Of a DNA stretch of 20,570 nucleotides, positions 1 through 7,488 are shown piece after piece (positions within the stretch are counted from its first letter, which is position 1; the number at the start of each line of letters is the position of its first letter). This stretch comes from a virus. The stretch spans positions 1 to 20,570 of IMG/VR virus record IMGVR_UViG_3300032304_000413; one strand, 5' to 3'. The notes beneath the pieces are model-generated. The model searched no databases, had not been told where the DNA came from, and saw only the letters and a list, made by a program, of their open reading frames with translations. The position numbers and the translations under genes were made by a program.

Positions 1-210
1 TAATCCAGTTACTTCTGCTTCTAATTTAGTTTCTCCTAATCTACTAGATAAATTTTTCCTTGCAATTTCTGCAATTTTAAAAGATGGTCGCATTAGGACA
101 TTATACGGCGTTCTTTTTATATCAGCAGTATTACGAATATCATATTGTTGTTCAGCGGTTTGTCCACTTATCAACTTTTTGGTTTTAAATAATTCTTCTA
201 TTGTTGGCAT
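1..210 (-). CDS. Unknown phage protein, N-terminal 70 residues (cut by left edge)
   Basis: An open frame starts at the ATG at 210-208 and runs without a stop to base 1, so only the N-terminus is visible. It begins MPTIEELFKTKK and continues through a polar, charged segment (AEQQYDIRNTADIKRTPYN) to KLEAEVTGL. I see no membrane segment or signal peptide. It begins 11 bases after the tape measure stop, so it is probably co-transcribed with it. The position just downstream of the tape measure would suit a baseplate, hub or tail-completion protein, but that rests on context alone. I do not recognise the family. Confidence 0.75.
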   Translation of the reverse strand, partial: MPTIEELFKTKKLISGQTAEQQYDIRNTADIKRTPYNVLMRPSFKIAEIARKNLSSRLGETKLEAEVTGL

Positions 211-221
211 TAAATTATATT

Positions 222-2654
222 TTATGCTTGTCCCATGTTATAGCTGTTTCTCGTTGTTTTTTCAACTTGTGTATTAACATTCGAAGTAACCTTTGCAGAA
301 TCCATATACACTGCTATTTTTCCAGATGCCATATCCGCTCTTAATGCTTTAATTTCGTTTACTACTGCTGCCAATGGTGCTGCTAATGCAGATAAACTTC
401 CTCCACCTCCACCCCCACCTGCGGCTCCGGCTAATCCTGGTCCGGCCATTAAATCATCATTTTTACTTAATTCAAATAACCCACCTTCTTTAGTTGATAT
501 TCTGGTTTTCCCATCAGCTGGTGACATTACGTCTCCCGCTTTTCTATAATATTGATAACCCAATGCCAATGCACCAGCCGCAGCCGCTACTCCCAATATA
601 GGACCTACAAATGGTATTGCTGCGATAGATGTGTATGCTCTCATAGCCATTTCGGCAATTGCCCCTAATAATCCTCTTTGTTTTATCATATTACCCGCTG
701 CTACAATACCATTATATGTAGCTTCCAAACCATTTTTTATTGCCGCCCAAGCTGCTTGGCGTTGTTCGGTAATTAAAGCTTCATTTTTATAATAAAAATA
801 AGTGGCTGCTCCCGCTACCAATGCCGCAGTTAGTGGTAATGCTTCTTTCATAAAACCAACTAAAGCCGCAAATCCGTCTGCTGCTGCATTTATTGGTATC
901 ATTATTAAATTTAATACCGTTGCCACTCCCTCTAATAGTGGAGATAAAGCCCCACCAATAGTTGCAACAATTCCCATAAATGCGTTTTGCATTCTAGCCA
1001 ATTGTCCTTGTTGTTCGTTTTGTGCTGCTATTTTTTTAGTTTCTTCTGCTAATTGTTCTTTGGTCATATTGGTAATATCCAATCCTTTATCAATAGCATC
1101 CGATGCAAGTTTCTTTTCTTCTTCAGTTAATCCATTTAATTTTTCTTGCATCATCAATTGCTTGTTTATTTCTTCAACACTCATACCGGCTGCTTTAGCC
1201 AATTGTTGTTGTGTGAAATAATCTTTTTGACGGAAATCACCACTTCTTTGAATTTGTTTTAAGGTTTCTTCATTTGCTTCCTGAAGTTTACCTTCCATTG
1301 CTAATGCTCTTGCTCTACTTAAATTAAACTCACCTCCTACAAATGTTGCAGCTACTAATTCTTGCTCAATACCATTTTCAAAATCTAATAATTTTTCTGC
1401 TAATGATACTTGTTGTTTTAACGAAGTACCCATTCTTTGAGCCTGTATTGCGTTTTTAGTTAATGCGTTTATATCACCTTTAAAGAATGTAGATGCAGCT
1501 TCAGCGTTTTCGGCAATATCTTTAAATACTTTATCAGGTGCAACTCCGGCTAATTTAGCCATATTTGCAACTTGATTTCCTACATTAGCCGCTGTTTCCG
1601 ATGATAATCCTCCAACACTTTCAAGTACACTTTGTACTTTTGCAGCATTACCTGCAGAAACTCCAAAGTTTTGACCCATTACGGACAATGATGCTAATAC
1701 TTCTTCGGAAACATTTACAGTATCACTAAATTCTTCTTTTAATGCTTTTGCAGTATCAAATACATCTTTTAACTCAACACCAGCATCTCTGAAATTCATT
1801 TCAATATGATGTGCGTTGTTAACTAAATCTTTTGTTTGTGAATTCAGTAATCCGGTTTCTTTTCTAAAATCTTGTGCCGCTGCATCTAACGCTACAAATG
1901 AGTGTAATGCTGCACCCAATAATGCATACATTATTACGAGTGGTGCACCCAATGTAGCCAATTGTGCTACCATCTTTTTTGCCATACCCACCGCATCTCC
2001 TATAAATCCAGGCATATGATGTAACAGGTCGTGATTAGCTTCATGAAGTGCGTTGGTTCTTTCGATTTGAGCATGTATATTTTTTAGCACTTGCAACTGA
2101 GCCTCTGCCTCAACTCTCGCATCACCTGTCAAACCCGCTATTGACCTTTGAAATTTTTCTATTTCCGCGTCTCCGGCACTTTGTTCATGTTTTATCGCAG
2201 ATAATTCTTCTGCTTTCCTTACTACTTCTGCAGCTATACTTTCCATTGCAGCAGTTCCTTTTTGGGATTCTTTTAATGCATCACCATCTAAACTAAGTTC
2301 TTGTTGTTTTCTTTGTAAAATTTTGCCAGTTATACTTGCTAATGTATTTGCACCAGCCGTTTGTTTTTTTAAAACAGCTAATGTACCACTTGACATACTA
2401 GCCAGTGAATTTAGAGCATTTTCTTCATAATCTAAATACTCTTGTCTTTTTTTAAGTTCTTTAGCAGAATCGGATTGAACCTTTAATCGGTCTTTCTCCA
2501 CTCGCATCATATTTTCTAACTGAGCTCTCTCAGCATCCGTGGCAGTAGCTATTCTTTCGTTTATTACTCGAATACGCTCTTTTATTTCTGCGTTTTCTTC
2601 TAATAAACGATTTAATTCCGCTTGTTCTGCTGGTGTTAGTGGTGCTACTGCCAT
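222..2654 (-). CDS. Probable tail tape measure protein
   Basis: This is an 810-residue protein. In contractile and siphoviral tails the tape measure fills the tube lumen and sets tail length. Residues 1-230 are highly charged and look like coiled coil (runs of E/K/R/Q around RLLEENAEIKERIRVINERI). A first hydrophobic segment lies at about 233-258. Residues 260-550 are helical and polar. Two long hydrophobic stretches follow, at about 556-622 and 677-703. The C-terminus has a glycine run (GGGGGGG), a second helical piece, and an N/T-rich tail. Coiled coil with central hydrophobic segments is typical of tape measures. It also lies downstream of sheath, tube and a frameshifting chaperone-like gene, the usual place. 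T4 gp29, the equivalent, is 590 residues, so this one is longer. I chose the start at 2654 because it lies 11 bases after the preceding stop. Confidence 0.8.
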   Translation of the reverse strand: MAVAPLTPAEQAELNRLLEENAEIKERIRVINERIATATDAERAQLENMMRVEKDRLKVQSDSAKELKKRQEYLDYEENALNSLASMSSGTLAVLKKQTAGANTLASITGKILQRKQQELSLDGDALKESQKGTAAMESIAAEVVRKAEELSAIKHEQSAGDAEIEKFQRSIAGLTGDARVEAEAQLQVLKNIHAQIERTNALHEANHDLLHHMPGFIGDAVGMAKKMVAQLATLGAPLVIMYALLGAALHSFVALDAAAQDFRKETGLLNSQTKDLVNNAHHIEMNFRDAGVELKDVFDTAKALKEEFSDTVNVSEEVLASLSVMGQNFGVSAGNAAKVQSVLESVGGLSSETAANVGNQVANMAKLAGVAPDKVFKDIAENAEAASTFFKGDINALTKNAIQAQRMGTSLKQQVSLAEKLLDFENGIEQELVAATFVGGEFNLSRARALAMEGKLQEANEETLKQIQRSGDFRQKDYFTQQQLAKAAGMSVEEINKQLMMQEKLNGLTEEEKKLASDAIDKGLDITNMTKEQLAEETKKIAAQNEQQGQLARMQNAFMGIVATIGGALSPLLEGVATVLNLIMIPINAAADGFAALVGFMKEALPLTAALVAGAATYFYYKNEALITEQRQAAWAAIKNGLEATYNGIVAAGNMIKQRGLLGAIAEMAMRAYTSIAAIPFVGPILGVAAAAGALALGYQYYRKAGDVMSPADGKTRISTKEGGLFELSKNDDLMAGPGLAGAAGGGGGGGSLSALAAPLAAVVNEIKALRADMASGKIAVYMDSAKVTSNVNTQVEKTTRNSYNMGQA

Positions 2655-2665
2655 TTAAATCAATA

Positions 2666-2905
2666 TTATTTAAAATCCTTATCTATAATACCCAAATCCT
2701 GCATTTTTTTAAATAATTCAGGTTGTTCATCTTTCATTTTTCTAATTCTAGGAATAAAAGTTTTGGCAAGGTCTTCCATTTCGTTATCCAATTTTCTCAT
2801 TACCGGGTCAGCATCTATAATTGATTGTAATGTTTGTGGTTTCTTTTTACCAAATAATCCAAAAAATTCTTTTAAATTGGATTTTGATATTTTATATTTC
2901 TTCAT
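2666..2905 (-). CDS. Small charged protein of unknown function
   Basis: This 79-residue protein is rich in lysine and other charged residues (MKKYKISKSNLKEFFGLFGKKK at the start). A predicted helical middle (PVMRKLDNEMEDLAKTFIPR) follows, and it ends DLGIIDKDFK. It has no signal peptide or transmembrane segment. It lies between the chaperone-like frameshift gene and the tape measure gene, 11 bases upstream of the latter. An ATATTTATA promoter-like element sits 20 bases before its start, just after an intrinsic terminator, so it is probably the first gene of the tape measure transcript. By position it could be an accessory tape measure chaperone, but I recognise no family and make no functional claim. 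Confidence 0.7.
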   Translation of the reverse strand: MKKYKISKSNLKEFFGLFGKKKPQTLQSIIDADPVMRKLDNEMEDLAKTFIPRIRKMKDEQPELFKKMQDLGIIDKDFK

Positions 2906-2925
2906 ATTAGTTGTAGTTTAACATC

Positions 2926-2934
2926 TATAAATAT
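2926..2934 (-). promoter_or_regulatory. ATATTTATA promoter-like element upstream of the 79-aa gene
   Basis: The coding strand reads ATATTTATA, with 20 bases between the element and the ATG at 2905. It lies immediately downstream of the terminator at 2941-2979, where a fresh promoter is needed. The same element occurs before five other genes of the window. Promoter function is inferred from that recurrence. Confidence 0.5.
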
Positions 2935-2940
2935 CCCATT

Positions 2941-2979
2941 AATAAAAAAAGTTAGGATTATCTATTAACCCTAACTTTT
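2941..2979 (-). terminator. Intrinsic terminator overlapping the end of the frameshift frame
   Basis: On the minus strand, AAAAGTTAGG pairs with CCTAACTTTT (10 bp). After one mismatch come three more A-T pairs and a short loop. A T-rich run (CTTTTTTTATT) follows directly, as in a Rho-independent terminator. The flanking A4 and T4 make the hairpin nearly symmetric, so it could act on both strands. The TAA stop of the alternative frame (2960-2958) lies in the loop side of the hairpin. A ribosome finishing the frameshifted product would therefore cover the 5' arm. Confidence 0.8.
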
Positions 2980-3224
2980 GAATTATTTGCTTTGTTTGAT
3001 TTTTTTACTTCATCTGCTTCTTTCTTTTTAGAATCTACTAATTTATTGTAGTAAAACATCCTTAAATAAGTTGGCATTTTATAAAGTTCCATTACGGTAA
3101 AACCATTCCCATATTGAACCATATCAAATATTTGGGTATGAACTTGAATACTATGATTCCGAGCTAGGCCAAAAAAAGCTGACACCCATAGTGATAGGCG
3201 CCTCCTCCACCTCTCCATCTTCAT
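2958..3224 (-). CDS. Alternative-frame C-terminal extension of the gp26-like protein (frameshift product)
   Basis: The open frame spans 3224-2958. The part expected to be translated starts at GGC 3170, just after the T7 run, and encodes 70 residues. It reads GLARNHSIQV, then an aromatic, helical stretch including ELYKMPTYLRMFYYNKLVD, then a basic tail (SKKKEADEVKKSNK). It lies +1 (equivalently -2) relative to the upstream gene. The fused product would be 316 residues (+1) or 317 (-2). Two points argue for translation by frameshifting. The first codons of this frame (MKMERWRRR) are just the other reading of the conserved end of the upstream gene, and no ribosome site precedes the ATG at 3224. 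This mirrors the GT extension of lambda-type tail chaperones, where the extension contacts the tape measure. The homology to T4 gp51 suggested by gene order is speculative. Confidence 0.7.
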   Translation of the reverse strand: MKMERWRRRLSLWVSAFFGLARNHSIQVHTQIFDMVQYGNGFTVMELYKMPTYLRMFYYNKLVDSKKKEADEVKKSNKANNSKVRVNR

Positions 3225-3909
3225 GGATATGAGTAAATTTCATATCAACATCAGGTGATATTTTTTTTACATAACTTCTTAATGCTCTACTATCTATTGC
3301 TAACAATCCATTTACAAATTTGTTTATAGTTGTTGATGAATTATCCCCATCAACTGATTGAATCATATAACGTAGACGGGTTGTAATTTCCGCACCCGCT
3401 CCACCTAATTTTTCAATAGCTTGGATATCTTTATCGATTGCTATTTCATCACCATGTGTAAGTAACTTACATATAATTTTTTTCTTATTAGATGGTAATA
3501 CGAATTCAAATTCATTTTTATTATTAAATATTGATAAATCTACTTCTTTTGTTTTTACTTTACCCAAATCAACTCTTGCATCAATTGATTCATTTAATTT
3601 AGATGAATAAAATTTAAAAAGATACTCTGGACCATACCCCAACAATCTAGTTGCAAGGATAATAGCGTTTTTATCTCCTAAAATAATTTCACTAGGATTT
3701 ATGTTACCAACAATAATAGATTCAAATAATTTATCCAAAACAATACCTTTTTTAATAAGATTTTGATTTGAAAGAATATCTTCTTCTTTTGCGGTCATAT
3801 GTTTTATAGTAATTGTACCCGAAGATAGTGGATGGTCTTTTGGGTAAACCTTACCCTGCGATGGAAGGTCTAATACTTCCGTTGGAAAATCATATTGTGT
3901 TTCTGCCAT
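3151..3909 (-). CDS. gp26-like (T4 baseplate protein family) tail assembly chaperone, zero-frame product
   Basis: This 252-residue protein matches what I know of the T4 gp26 / T4_baseplate family. It has an N-terminal LPSQGKVYPKDHPLSSG motif, then TIKHMTAKEEDILSNQ, and a helical middle with GDKNAIILATRLLGYG. The C-terminus is acidic (EDGEVEEAP), followed by GVSFFWPSSES. T4 gp26 is 208 residues and is needed for baseplate hub assembly. The gene lies between tube and tape measure, the place of lambda-type tail assembly chaperones. Its final Phe-Phe codons are a TTTTTTTGG run, where a second frame opens. The role of binding tape measure and recruiting tube subunits is inferred from position and frameshift. 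The start at 3909 follows an A/T-rich leader with a promoter-like element 27 bases upstream. Confidence 0.85.
   Translation of the reverse strand: MAETQYDFPTEVLDLPSQGKVYPKDHPLSSGTITIKHMTAKEEDILSNQNLIKKGIVLDKLFESIIVGNINPSEIILGDKNAIILATRLLGYGPEYLFKFYSSKLNESIDARVDLGKVKTKEVDLSIFNNKNEFEFVLPSNKKKIICKLLTHGDEIAIDKDIQAIEKLGGAGAEITTRLRYMIQSVDGDNSSTTINKFVNGLLAIDSRALRSYVKKISPDVDMKFTHIHEDGEVEEAPITMGVSFFWPSSES
3171..3177 (-). promoter_or_regulatory. Candidate +1/-2 ribosomal frameshift site (T7 run)
   Basis: On the coding strand the zero frame reads AGC TTT TTT TGG. A ribosome with Phe-tRNA on the second TTT can slip one base forward on the T7 run and continue GGC CTA GCT. It could also slip two bases back, adding one Phe. 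Both reach the 70-residue extension. A -1 slip does not. The zero-frame TAG lies at 3153-3151, about 18 bases past the run. A purine-rich GGAGAGGTGGAGGAGG lies 23 bases upstream, farther than known stimulatory Shine-Dalgarno elements. A one-base homopolymer sequencing error (six Ts would give one continuous frame) is the alternative. Confidence 0.65.
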
Positions 3910-3936
3910 AACGTTATTCGTTTTTAAGTTTGTATA

Positions 3937-3944
3937 TATAAATA
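3937..3944 (-). promoter_or_regulatory. TATTTATA promoter-like element upstream of the gp26-like gene
   Basis: The coding strand reads GTATTTATATATAC, with 27 bases between the core and the ATG at 3909. It sits between the terminator at 3969-3998 and the gene, so it could restart transcription. It differs from the ATATTTATA core by one base at the 5' end. Confidence 0.45.
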
Positions 3945-3968
3945 CATAGAATTTAAAAAATTAGAAAT

Positions 3969-3998
3969 AAAAAACCCCCATCATTTCTGATGAGGGTT
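3969..3998 (-). terminator. Strong intrinsic terminator after the tail tube gene
   Basis: On the minus strand, AACCCTCATCA pairs with TGATGGGGGTT around a GAAA tetraloop. The stem has 11 pairs, one of them a G-T wobble. A run of six Ts (GGGGGTTTTTTATTTC) follows immediately. This is a textbook Rho-independent terminator. It ends the transcript carrying sheath and tube, so the two most abundant tail proteins can be made separately from the chaperone and tape measure genes downstream. Confidence 0.9.
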
Positions 3999-4000
3999 AT

Positions 4001-4022
4001 CCTTCGGTAGCGTTCCGTAAGG
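4001..4022 (-). other. Small hairpin just upstream of the terminator
   Basis: The coding strand reads CCTTACGGAACGCTACCGAAGG. CCTT and CGG pair with CCG and AAGG, with one bulged A and a seven-base loop. It lies between the tube stop codon (4031) and the terminator and has no T-run of its own. It might protect the 3' end of the sheath/tube mRNA, but it could also be without function. Confidence 0.4.
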
Positions 4023-4030
4023 AATATGTT

Positions 4031-4519
4031 TTAGAATTCTAAGACTGCGTAATCGTAAGATAGTGTTAATTCGATTGTTGCAACCTCATTTGATGAAAAA
4101 TCTAATTCACCAAAGTTTGCTTGTTGAATAAATGCACCTTTTAAAGTCCATTGTTCAATCTTATCACCAACAGGTCCTAACAAATAGAAAGTAATATCTT
4201 TTTTATAGAAATCTGCATATCCACGTCTACCAGTAATCGATTCATGTCCTAAACGAATCCAATCCATTACCTTTTGTGCTGCAGAAGGTACAATTGGGTC
4301 ATACAATGTAATTGTTATATCTTGCCAATCACCTTTACCTTGTAATTTTCTTTTTACGTTGATATGGTCTAATGCAATTGTTTCAAATTGAATTGTAGGT
4401 CTGTTTGCCGCTTTTACAAGATATGAAGGGATAGTATCTATCTCCATCACATATCTATTTTTCATTTTAGGTTCGAAGTTCGTATAGAACATCTTGTCAA
4501 ACTCTAATATTTCTGCCAT
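4031..4519 (-). CDS. Tail tube protein (gp19-like)
   Basis: At 162 residues it is almost the length of T4 gp19 (163). In T4 this protein stacks in hexameric rings to form the inner tail tube through which DNA passes. Features seen here include an N-terminal MFYTNFEPKMKNRYVMEID, the strand-rich core GDWQDITITLYDPIVPSAAQ, the segment WIRLGHESITGRRGYADFYK, and a C-terminal beta pattern ending ATIELTLSYDYAVLEF. These are typical of the T4-like gp19 family. It follows the sheath gene after a 53-base gap that carries an ATATTTAT-type element. A leader with AAAAGGATAATAAA precedes the ATG. The strong terminator downstream closes the sheath-tube unit. Confidence 0.92.
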   Translation of the reverse strand: MAEILEFDKMFYTNFEPKMKNRYVMEIDTIPSYLVKAANRPTIQFETIALDHINVKRKLQGKGDWQDITITLYDPIVPSAAQKVMDWIRLGHESITGRRGYADFYKKDITFYLLGPVGDKIEQWTLKGAFIQQANFGELDFSSNEVATIELTLSYDYAVLEF

Positions 4520-4543
4520 TTTATTATCCTTTTATTTTATATT

Positions 4544-4552
4544 AATAAATAT
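4544..4552 (-). promoter_or_regulatory. ATATTTATT promoter-like element upstream of the tube gene
   Basis: The coding strand reads GATATTTATTAATATAAAA, with 24 bases between the core and the tube ATG at 4519. It differs from ATATTTATA only in the last base. A promoter here would give extra tube transcripts on top of readthrough from the sheath gene. Confidence 0.4.
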
Positions 4553-4572
4553 CTACTTCCTTTATTTTCGTA

Positions 4573-6924
4573 TTATGCTGAGAAACTTGCTCCAGTTGGT
4601 AAGATGTTGAAATCTATTACGATAAATTCCGCTGTCTTAGCCGGTTGTAAGAAAATTTGTCCTGCTAATATGTTTCTATCAATTACATCAGGTGTGTTGT
4701 TACTTTCATCCATTACAACTTTAAAGGTATAAAGTCCTTGTCTTTGTTGTACTGATTCTAAGTAAGGGTTCACAGTGTTTAAGAATCTTTGTCTAGTTGT
4801 AGAAGTATTTTGTTCGAATACTAAGAAACGAGATGTTGATGCAACGAATTTTTTCAAGTTGATAAGTAATCTTCTAACATTGATTCTATCTAAAGCAGAT
4901 GCCTTATCTTGCAATGTTTTCTGTCCGAATGCTACAATACCTTGTCCAGGGAATGCCGCAATTGGGTTTACTTTGTTCTCATATAGAGTATCTCTTTCAG
5001 AGTGTGTTAATCTATTCAATACACTAACTGCTCCGGTAATACCACCTCTATTCAAACCCGCAGGTGCAAACCATTCAGCTGCTAATCTATCGTTAGAAGC
5101 GTAAACCGCTGGTAACAATGTAGAAGGTGGAACAGTTGTAAGTTTGTTTGTGTTACTATCAATTGTTTTCATCCAAGGATAGTAAGTTGCTACATAGTTT
5201 GAATCTACTGAATTTGCTTGCTCAGTTGCTTCAGTAATTGTATCATCATAATCGTTGAAATCAGCAATATAGAAACAATCTTGTCTTTCCTCAACCATAT
5301 CAATTGCTTTAGAAGTAACCGATGGGTGAAGGCTTCTTACAATACCAGGAGTTACTACCATATTGATATCATATTCATCAGGGTTAGATACTGCGTTGAT
5401 TGCTTTAGTATATGCTATTGAACCATTTTGTGATGCGTTTGAACAATTGAATCCTTGTGTATTTGAATTTCCCCAATCAGTATCACCAGCCTTAGCTTTT
5501 CTTACGGTTGGGTTCATACCATCAAATCCATATTGGAATCCTAATACAAATTGTCTTTTAACCATATCAGTTGATGCTGAACCAGTCATTACATATGATA
5601 ATTGTGAATCAAATGCGAATGCTACGTTAGCTCCAGCTACTGCTCCATCAGGAATTGGTTTTAAATATTGTTTGTTATCTATTGCTTTATATGCATCTTC
5701 AAAATCAAATCCAGAAAAATAAACTGGAGATGATGATGTGTTGTTTGCTGAACCTGTTTGGTAATTTACGGCAGGCACCCAATTTGCTTCTGTTGTAGAA
5801 TTTGTTTTAATTGGATTCACATATGCTGCATGTCCAAAAGGTGCTGCTGATATTGGATAAGAACCTGGTCCTAAAATATTAGAATTAGCATCTAATACAA
5901 CTACTCTTACATTGTTTGATTTATTTGAGTAATCACCAATTTCAGTTAATTTTCCATTAGAATCGATTGTTAACTTTCTATCACCAATTCTTCTAGCTAT
6001 ATAGTTAGGAGATGCAGGGTCTAAGTTAACGTTATTATATGTTTCAACTACACTCTTTCTTTTATCAGTATCACTAAATGAACGAATTGTTACAGTAAAT
6101 GTTGAATAATCGGTTGAACCATCTTCACCAGCCGCTTTTACATTAGAAATACCAACTTTAAATTTAGTATTATATAATGTACCATGTCCTATTGTTTCAA
6201 ATTTAAATAAGTTATATCTTTCACCACTAATTAATTGAGATACTACAATTGGAGTACTTGCTTCTTCTGCATCACCATACACTTGTGTTGGTAAATTAAG
6301 TTCGTATATTTGTACACCTTGTAGAGCACTATCATCTTTATATCCTAATGATGCACTTTCAAAATACAAATATCCATAAGCTGCTTTAGCACCGAATGGA
6401 GATTCACCAAATACGTCAGAAATATCGTTTGTAGCTTCTTGAAAAATTGATGCTGATACACTAGCTATTCCAGAACCAGAACCAATTAGTCCTGATATTA
6501 CAAATGAACCAGATACCGATGCACTACTTGTAATATTAGTAGAGCCATTTACAAATCCAACACCCTCATCACCAAAATTAGTTGAATATAAAACTCCAAC
6601 TAGTTTTCTGCCTTGAGAACCGGATGCTAATATACCCAAAGGTGCTGCCTGTGAGTAACCACCAATTCCGGCAACTCTTACGATTGTTGCTTGTCCAGCT
6701 TCTCTTAAATAATTTTGTACTGCGTATTCAGTATAATAAGTTCCATCAGGTGTTCCGAAGATATCTTCAAATTCTGATTGTGTTCTTACGATTGTTGGAA
6801 CGAATGCAGGTCCTTGTTTAAAAGGTCCTATAAATGCCGCTCCAATTTCTCCAACTCCTTGAGCTAAGAAGGATAGGTCATTTTCTCTTGTGAATACGCC
6901 AGGTGATACGATTCTTTCTGCCAT
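4573..6924 (-). CDS. Contractile tail sheath protein (gp18-like)
   Basis: This 783-residue protein forms the outer contractile sleeve around the tube. The N-terminus MAERIVSPGVFTRENDLSF, followed by GEIGAAFIGPFKQGPAFVPT and the segment SEFEDIFG, is characteristic of T4-type sheaths. The C-terminal part (about 645-783) carries the conserved GIVAFGQKTL, then RINVRRLLINLKKFVASTSR and FEQNTSTTRQRFLNTVNPYL, and ends FIVIDFNILPTGASFSA. The C-terminal domain is the part that interlocks with neighbouring subunits. It is longer than T4 gp18 (659). The extra length seems to lie in Ser/Gly-rich, variable surface domains at about 100-450 (for example SVSGSFVISGLIGSGSG). The ATG at 6924 follows an A-rich leader (GAAGAAATAAA). 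Confidence 0.95.
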   Translation of the reverse strand: MAERIVSPGVFTRENDLSFLAQGVGEIGAAFIGPFKQGPAFVPTIVRTQSEFEDIFGTPDGTYYTEYAVQNYLREAGQATIVRVAGIGGYSQAAPLGILASGSQGRKLVGVLYSTNFGDEGVGFVNGSTNITSSASVSGSFVISGLIGSGSGIASVSASIFQEATNDISDVFGESPFGAKAAYGYLYFESASLGYKDDSALQGVQIYELNLPTQVYGDAEEASTPIVVSQLISGERYNLFKFETIGHGTLYNTKFKVGISNVKAAGEDGSTDYSTFTVTIRSFSDTDKRKSVVETYNNVNLDPASPNYIARRIGDRKLTIDSNGKLTEIGDYSNKSNNVRVVVLDANSNILGPGSYPISAAPFGHAAYVNPIKTNSTTEANWVPAVNYQTGSANNTSSSPVYFSGFDFEDAYKAIDNKQYLKPIPDGAVAGANVAFAFDSQLSYVMTGSASTDMVKRQFVLGFQYGFDGMNPTVRKAKAGDTDWGNSNTQGFNCSNASQNGSIAYTKAINAVSNPDEYDINMVVTPGIVRSLHPSVTSKAIDMVEERQDCFYIADFNDYDDTITEATEQANSVDSNYVATYYPWMKTIDSNTNKLTTVPPSTLLPAVYASNDRLAAEWFAPAGLNRGGITGAVSVLNRLTHSERDTLYENKVNPIAAFPGQGIVAFGQKTLQDKASALDRINVRRLLINLKKFVASTSRFLVFEQNTSTTRQRFLNTVNPYLESVQQRQGLYTFKVVMDESNNTPDVIDRNILAGQIFLQPAKTAEFIVIDFNILPTGASFSA

Positions 6925-6982
6925 TTTATTTCTTCGATTTGTATTTTAAGTTTGTATTAGTAATAACTTACAGTAATACTCA

Positions 6983-6991
6983 TATAAATAT
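6983..6991 (-). promoter_or_regulatory. ATATTTATA promoter-like element upstream of the sheath gene
   Basis: The coding strand reads TTTATATTTATATGAG, with 58 bases between the core and the sheath ATG at 6924. The 142-base gap between 6925 and 7066 holds no gene and is very AT-rich. This is the longest leader of the six. Confidence 0.5.
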
Positions 6992-7066
6992 AAACAAAAT
7001 ATTCAAAACACAAATTAATTATTAAGAATCGATATTACAATCTACAATTATATTGTTGTATTTTGA

Positions 7067-7468
7067 TTAAATAGGAGCTACTTCAGGCACAGATGGAGTT
7101 ATACTACCAGATGTTGGTGACCACGGTAGGTCTGTTTCAGAAATTTCTACCTTAGCCCATTTTTTATCATTTATTTCTTTTTGAATTACTCCACTTATAT
7201 GTTCCCAATAATTTGTAGATACATTTGAACCACTTACGTGATTTTTAATCCAATTAAGAACTTGTGATTCTGTTAATTCACTATATGGTGTAAAACTACC
7301 AGTGTTTATTGTACTAATACTAAACGGTGTTGCTCCACTAAATGTTCCTACATTACCATCTTCATCTGTACCAGTTAGTTTCCATGAAGTACCTACAACA
7401 GCATCCTCTACATTGATACTATTTTGCTTTTTAAGTCCTGTTAATTTCCATTCGTATGTAAATCCCAT
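7067..7468 (-). CDS. Small conserved tail-region protein (DUF7936-like)
   Basis: This 133-residue protein begins MGFTYEWKLTGLKKQNSIN. It continues with AVVGTSWKLTGTDEDGN and GTFSGATPFSIS, a helical segment ESQVLNWIKNHVSG, and EKEINDKKWAKVEI-like charged residues, ending in a Pro/Ser tail (SPTSGSITPSVPEVAPI). The pattern Y-W-K-TGLK followed by TGTDEDG and FSGATPF is one I associate with small proteins in T4-like marine phages (the DUF7936 group). The family assignment is from memory and its function is unknown to me. It sits between the giant S74 fibre and the sheath, and has its own ATATTTATA element 20 bases upstream. A structural or neck/tail accessory role is plausible but unproven. Confidence 0.7.
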   Translation of the reverse strand: MGFTYEWKLTGLKKQNSINVEDAVVGTSWKLTGTDEDGNVGTFSGATPFSISTINTGSFTPYSELTESQVLNWIKNHVSGSNVSTNYWEHISGVIQKEINDKKWAKVEISETDLPWSPTSGSITPSVPEVAPI

Positions 7469-7488
7469 AATATTTGTGTTTTATATTG

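Noticed and set aside
3222-3224. Independent translation of the 88-codon frame from the ATG at 3224
   Set aside because: No ribosome site precedes it, and its first ~17 codons are merely the alternative reading of the conserved end of the gp26-like gene. Frameshifting at the T7 run explains the frame better.
6925-7066. Possible terminator hairpin (TACAA/TTGTA) after the DUF7936-like gene
   Set aside because: The stem has only five A/T-rich pairs and no clean T-run, which is too weak to call.
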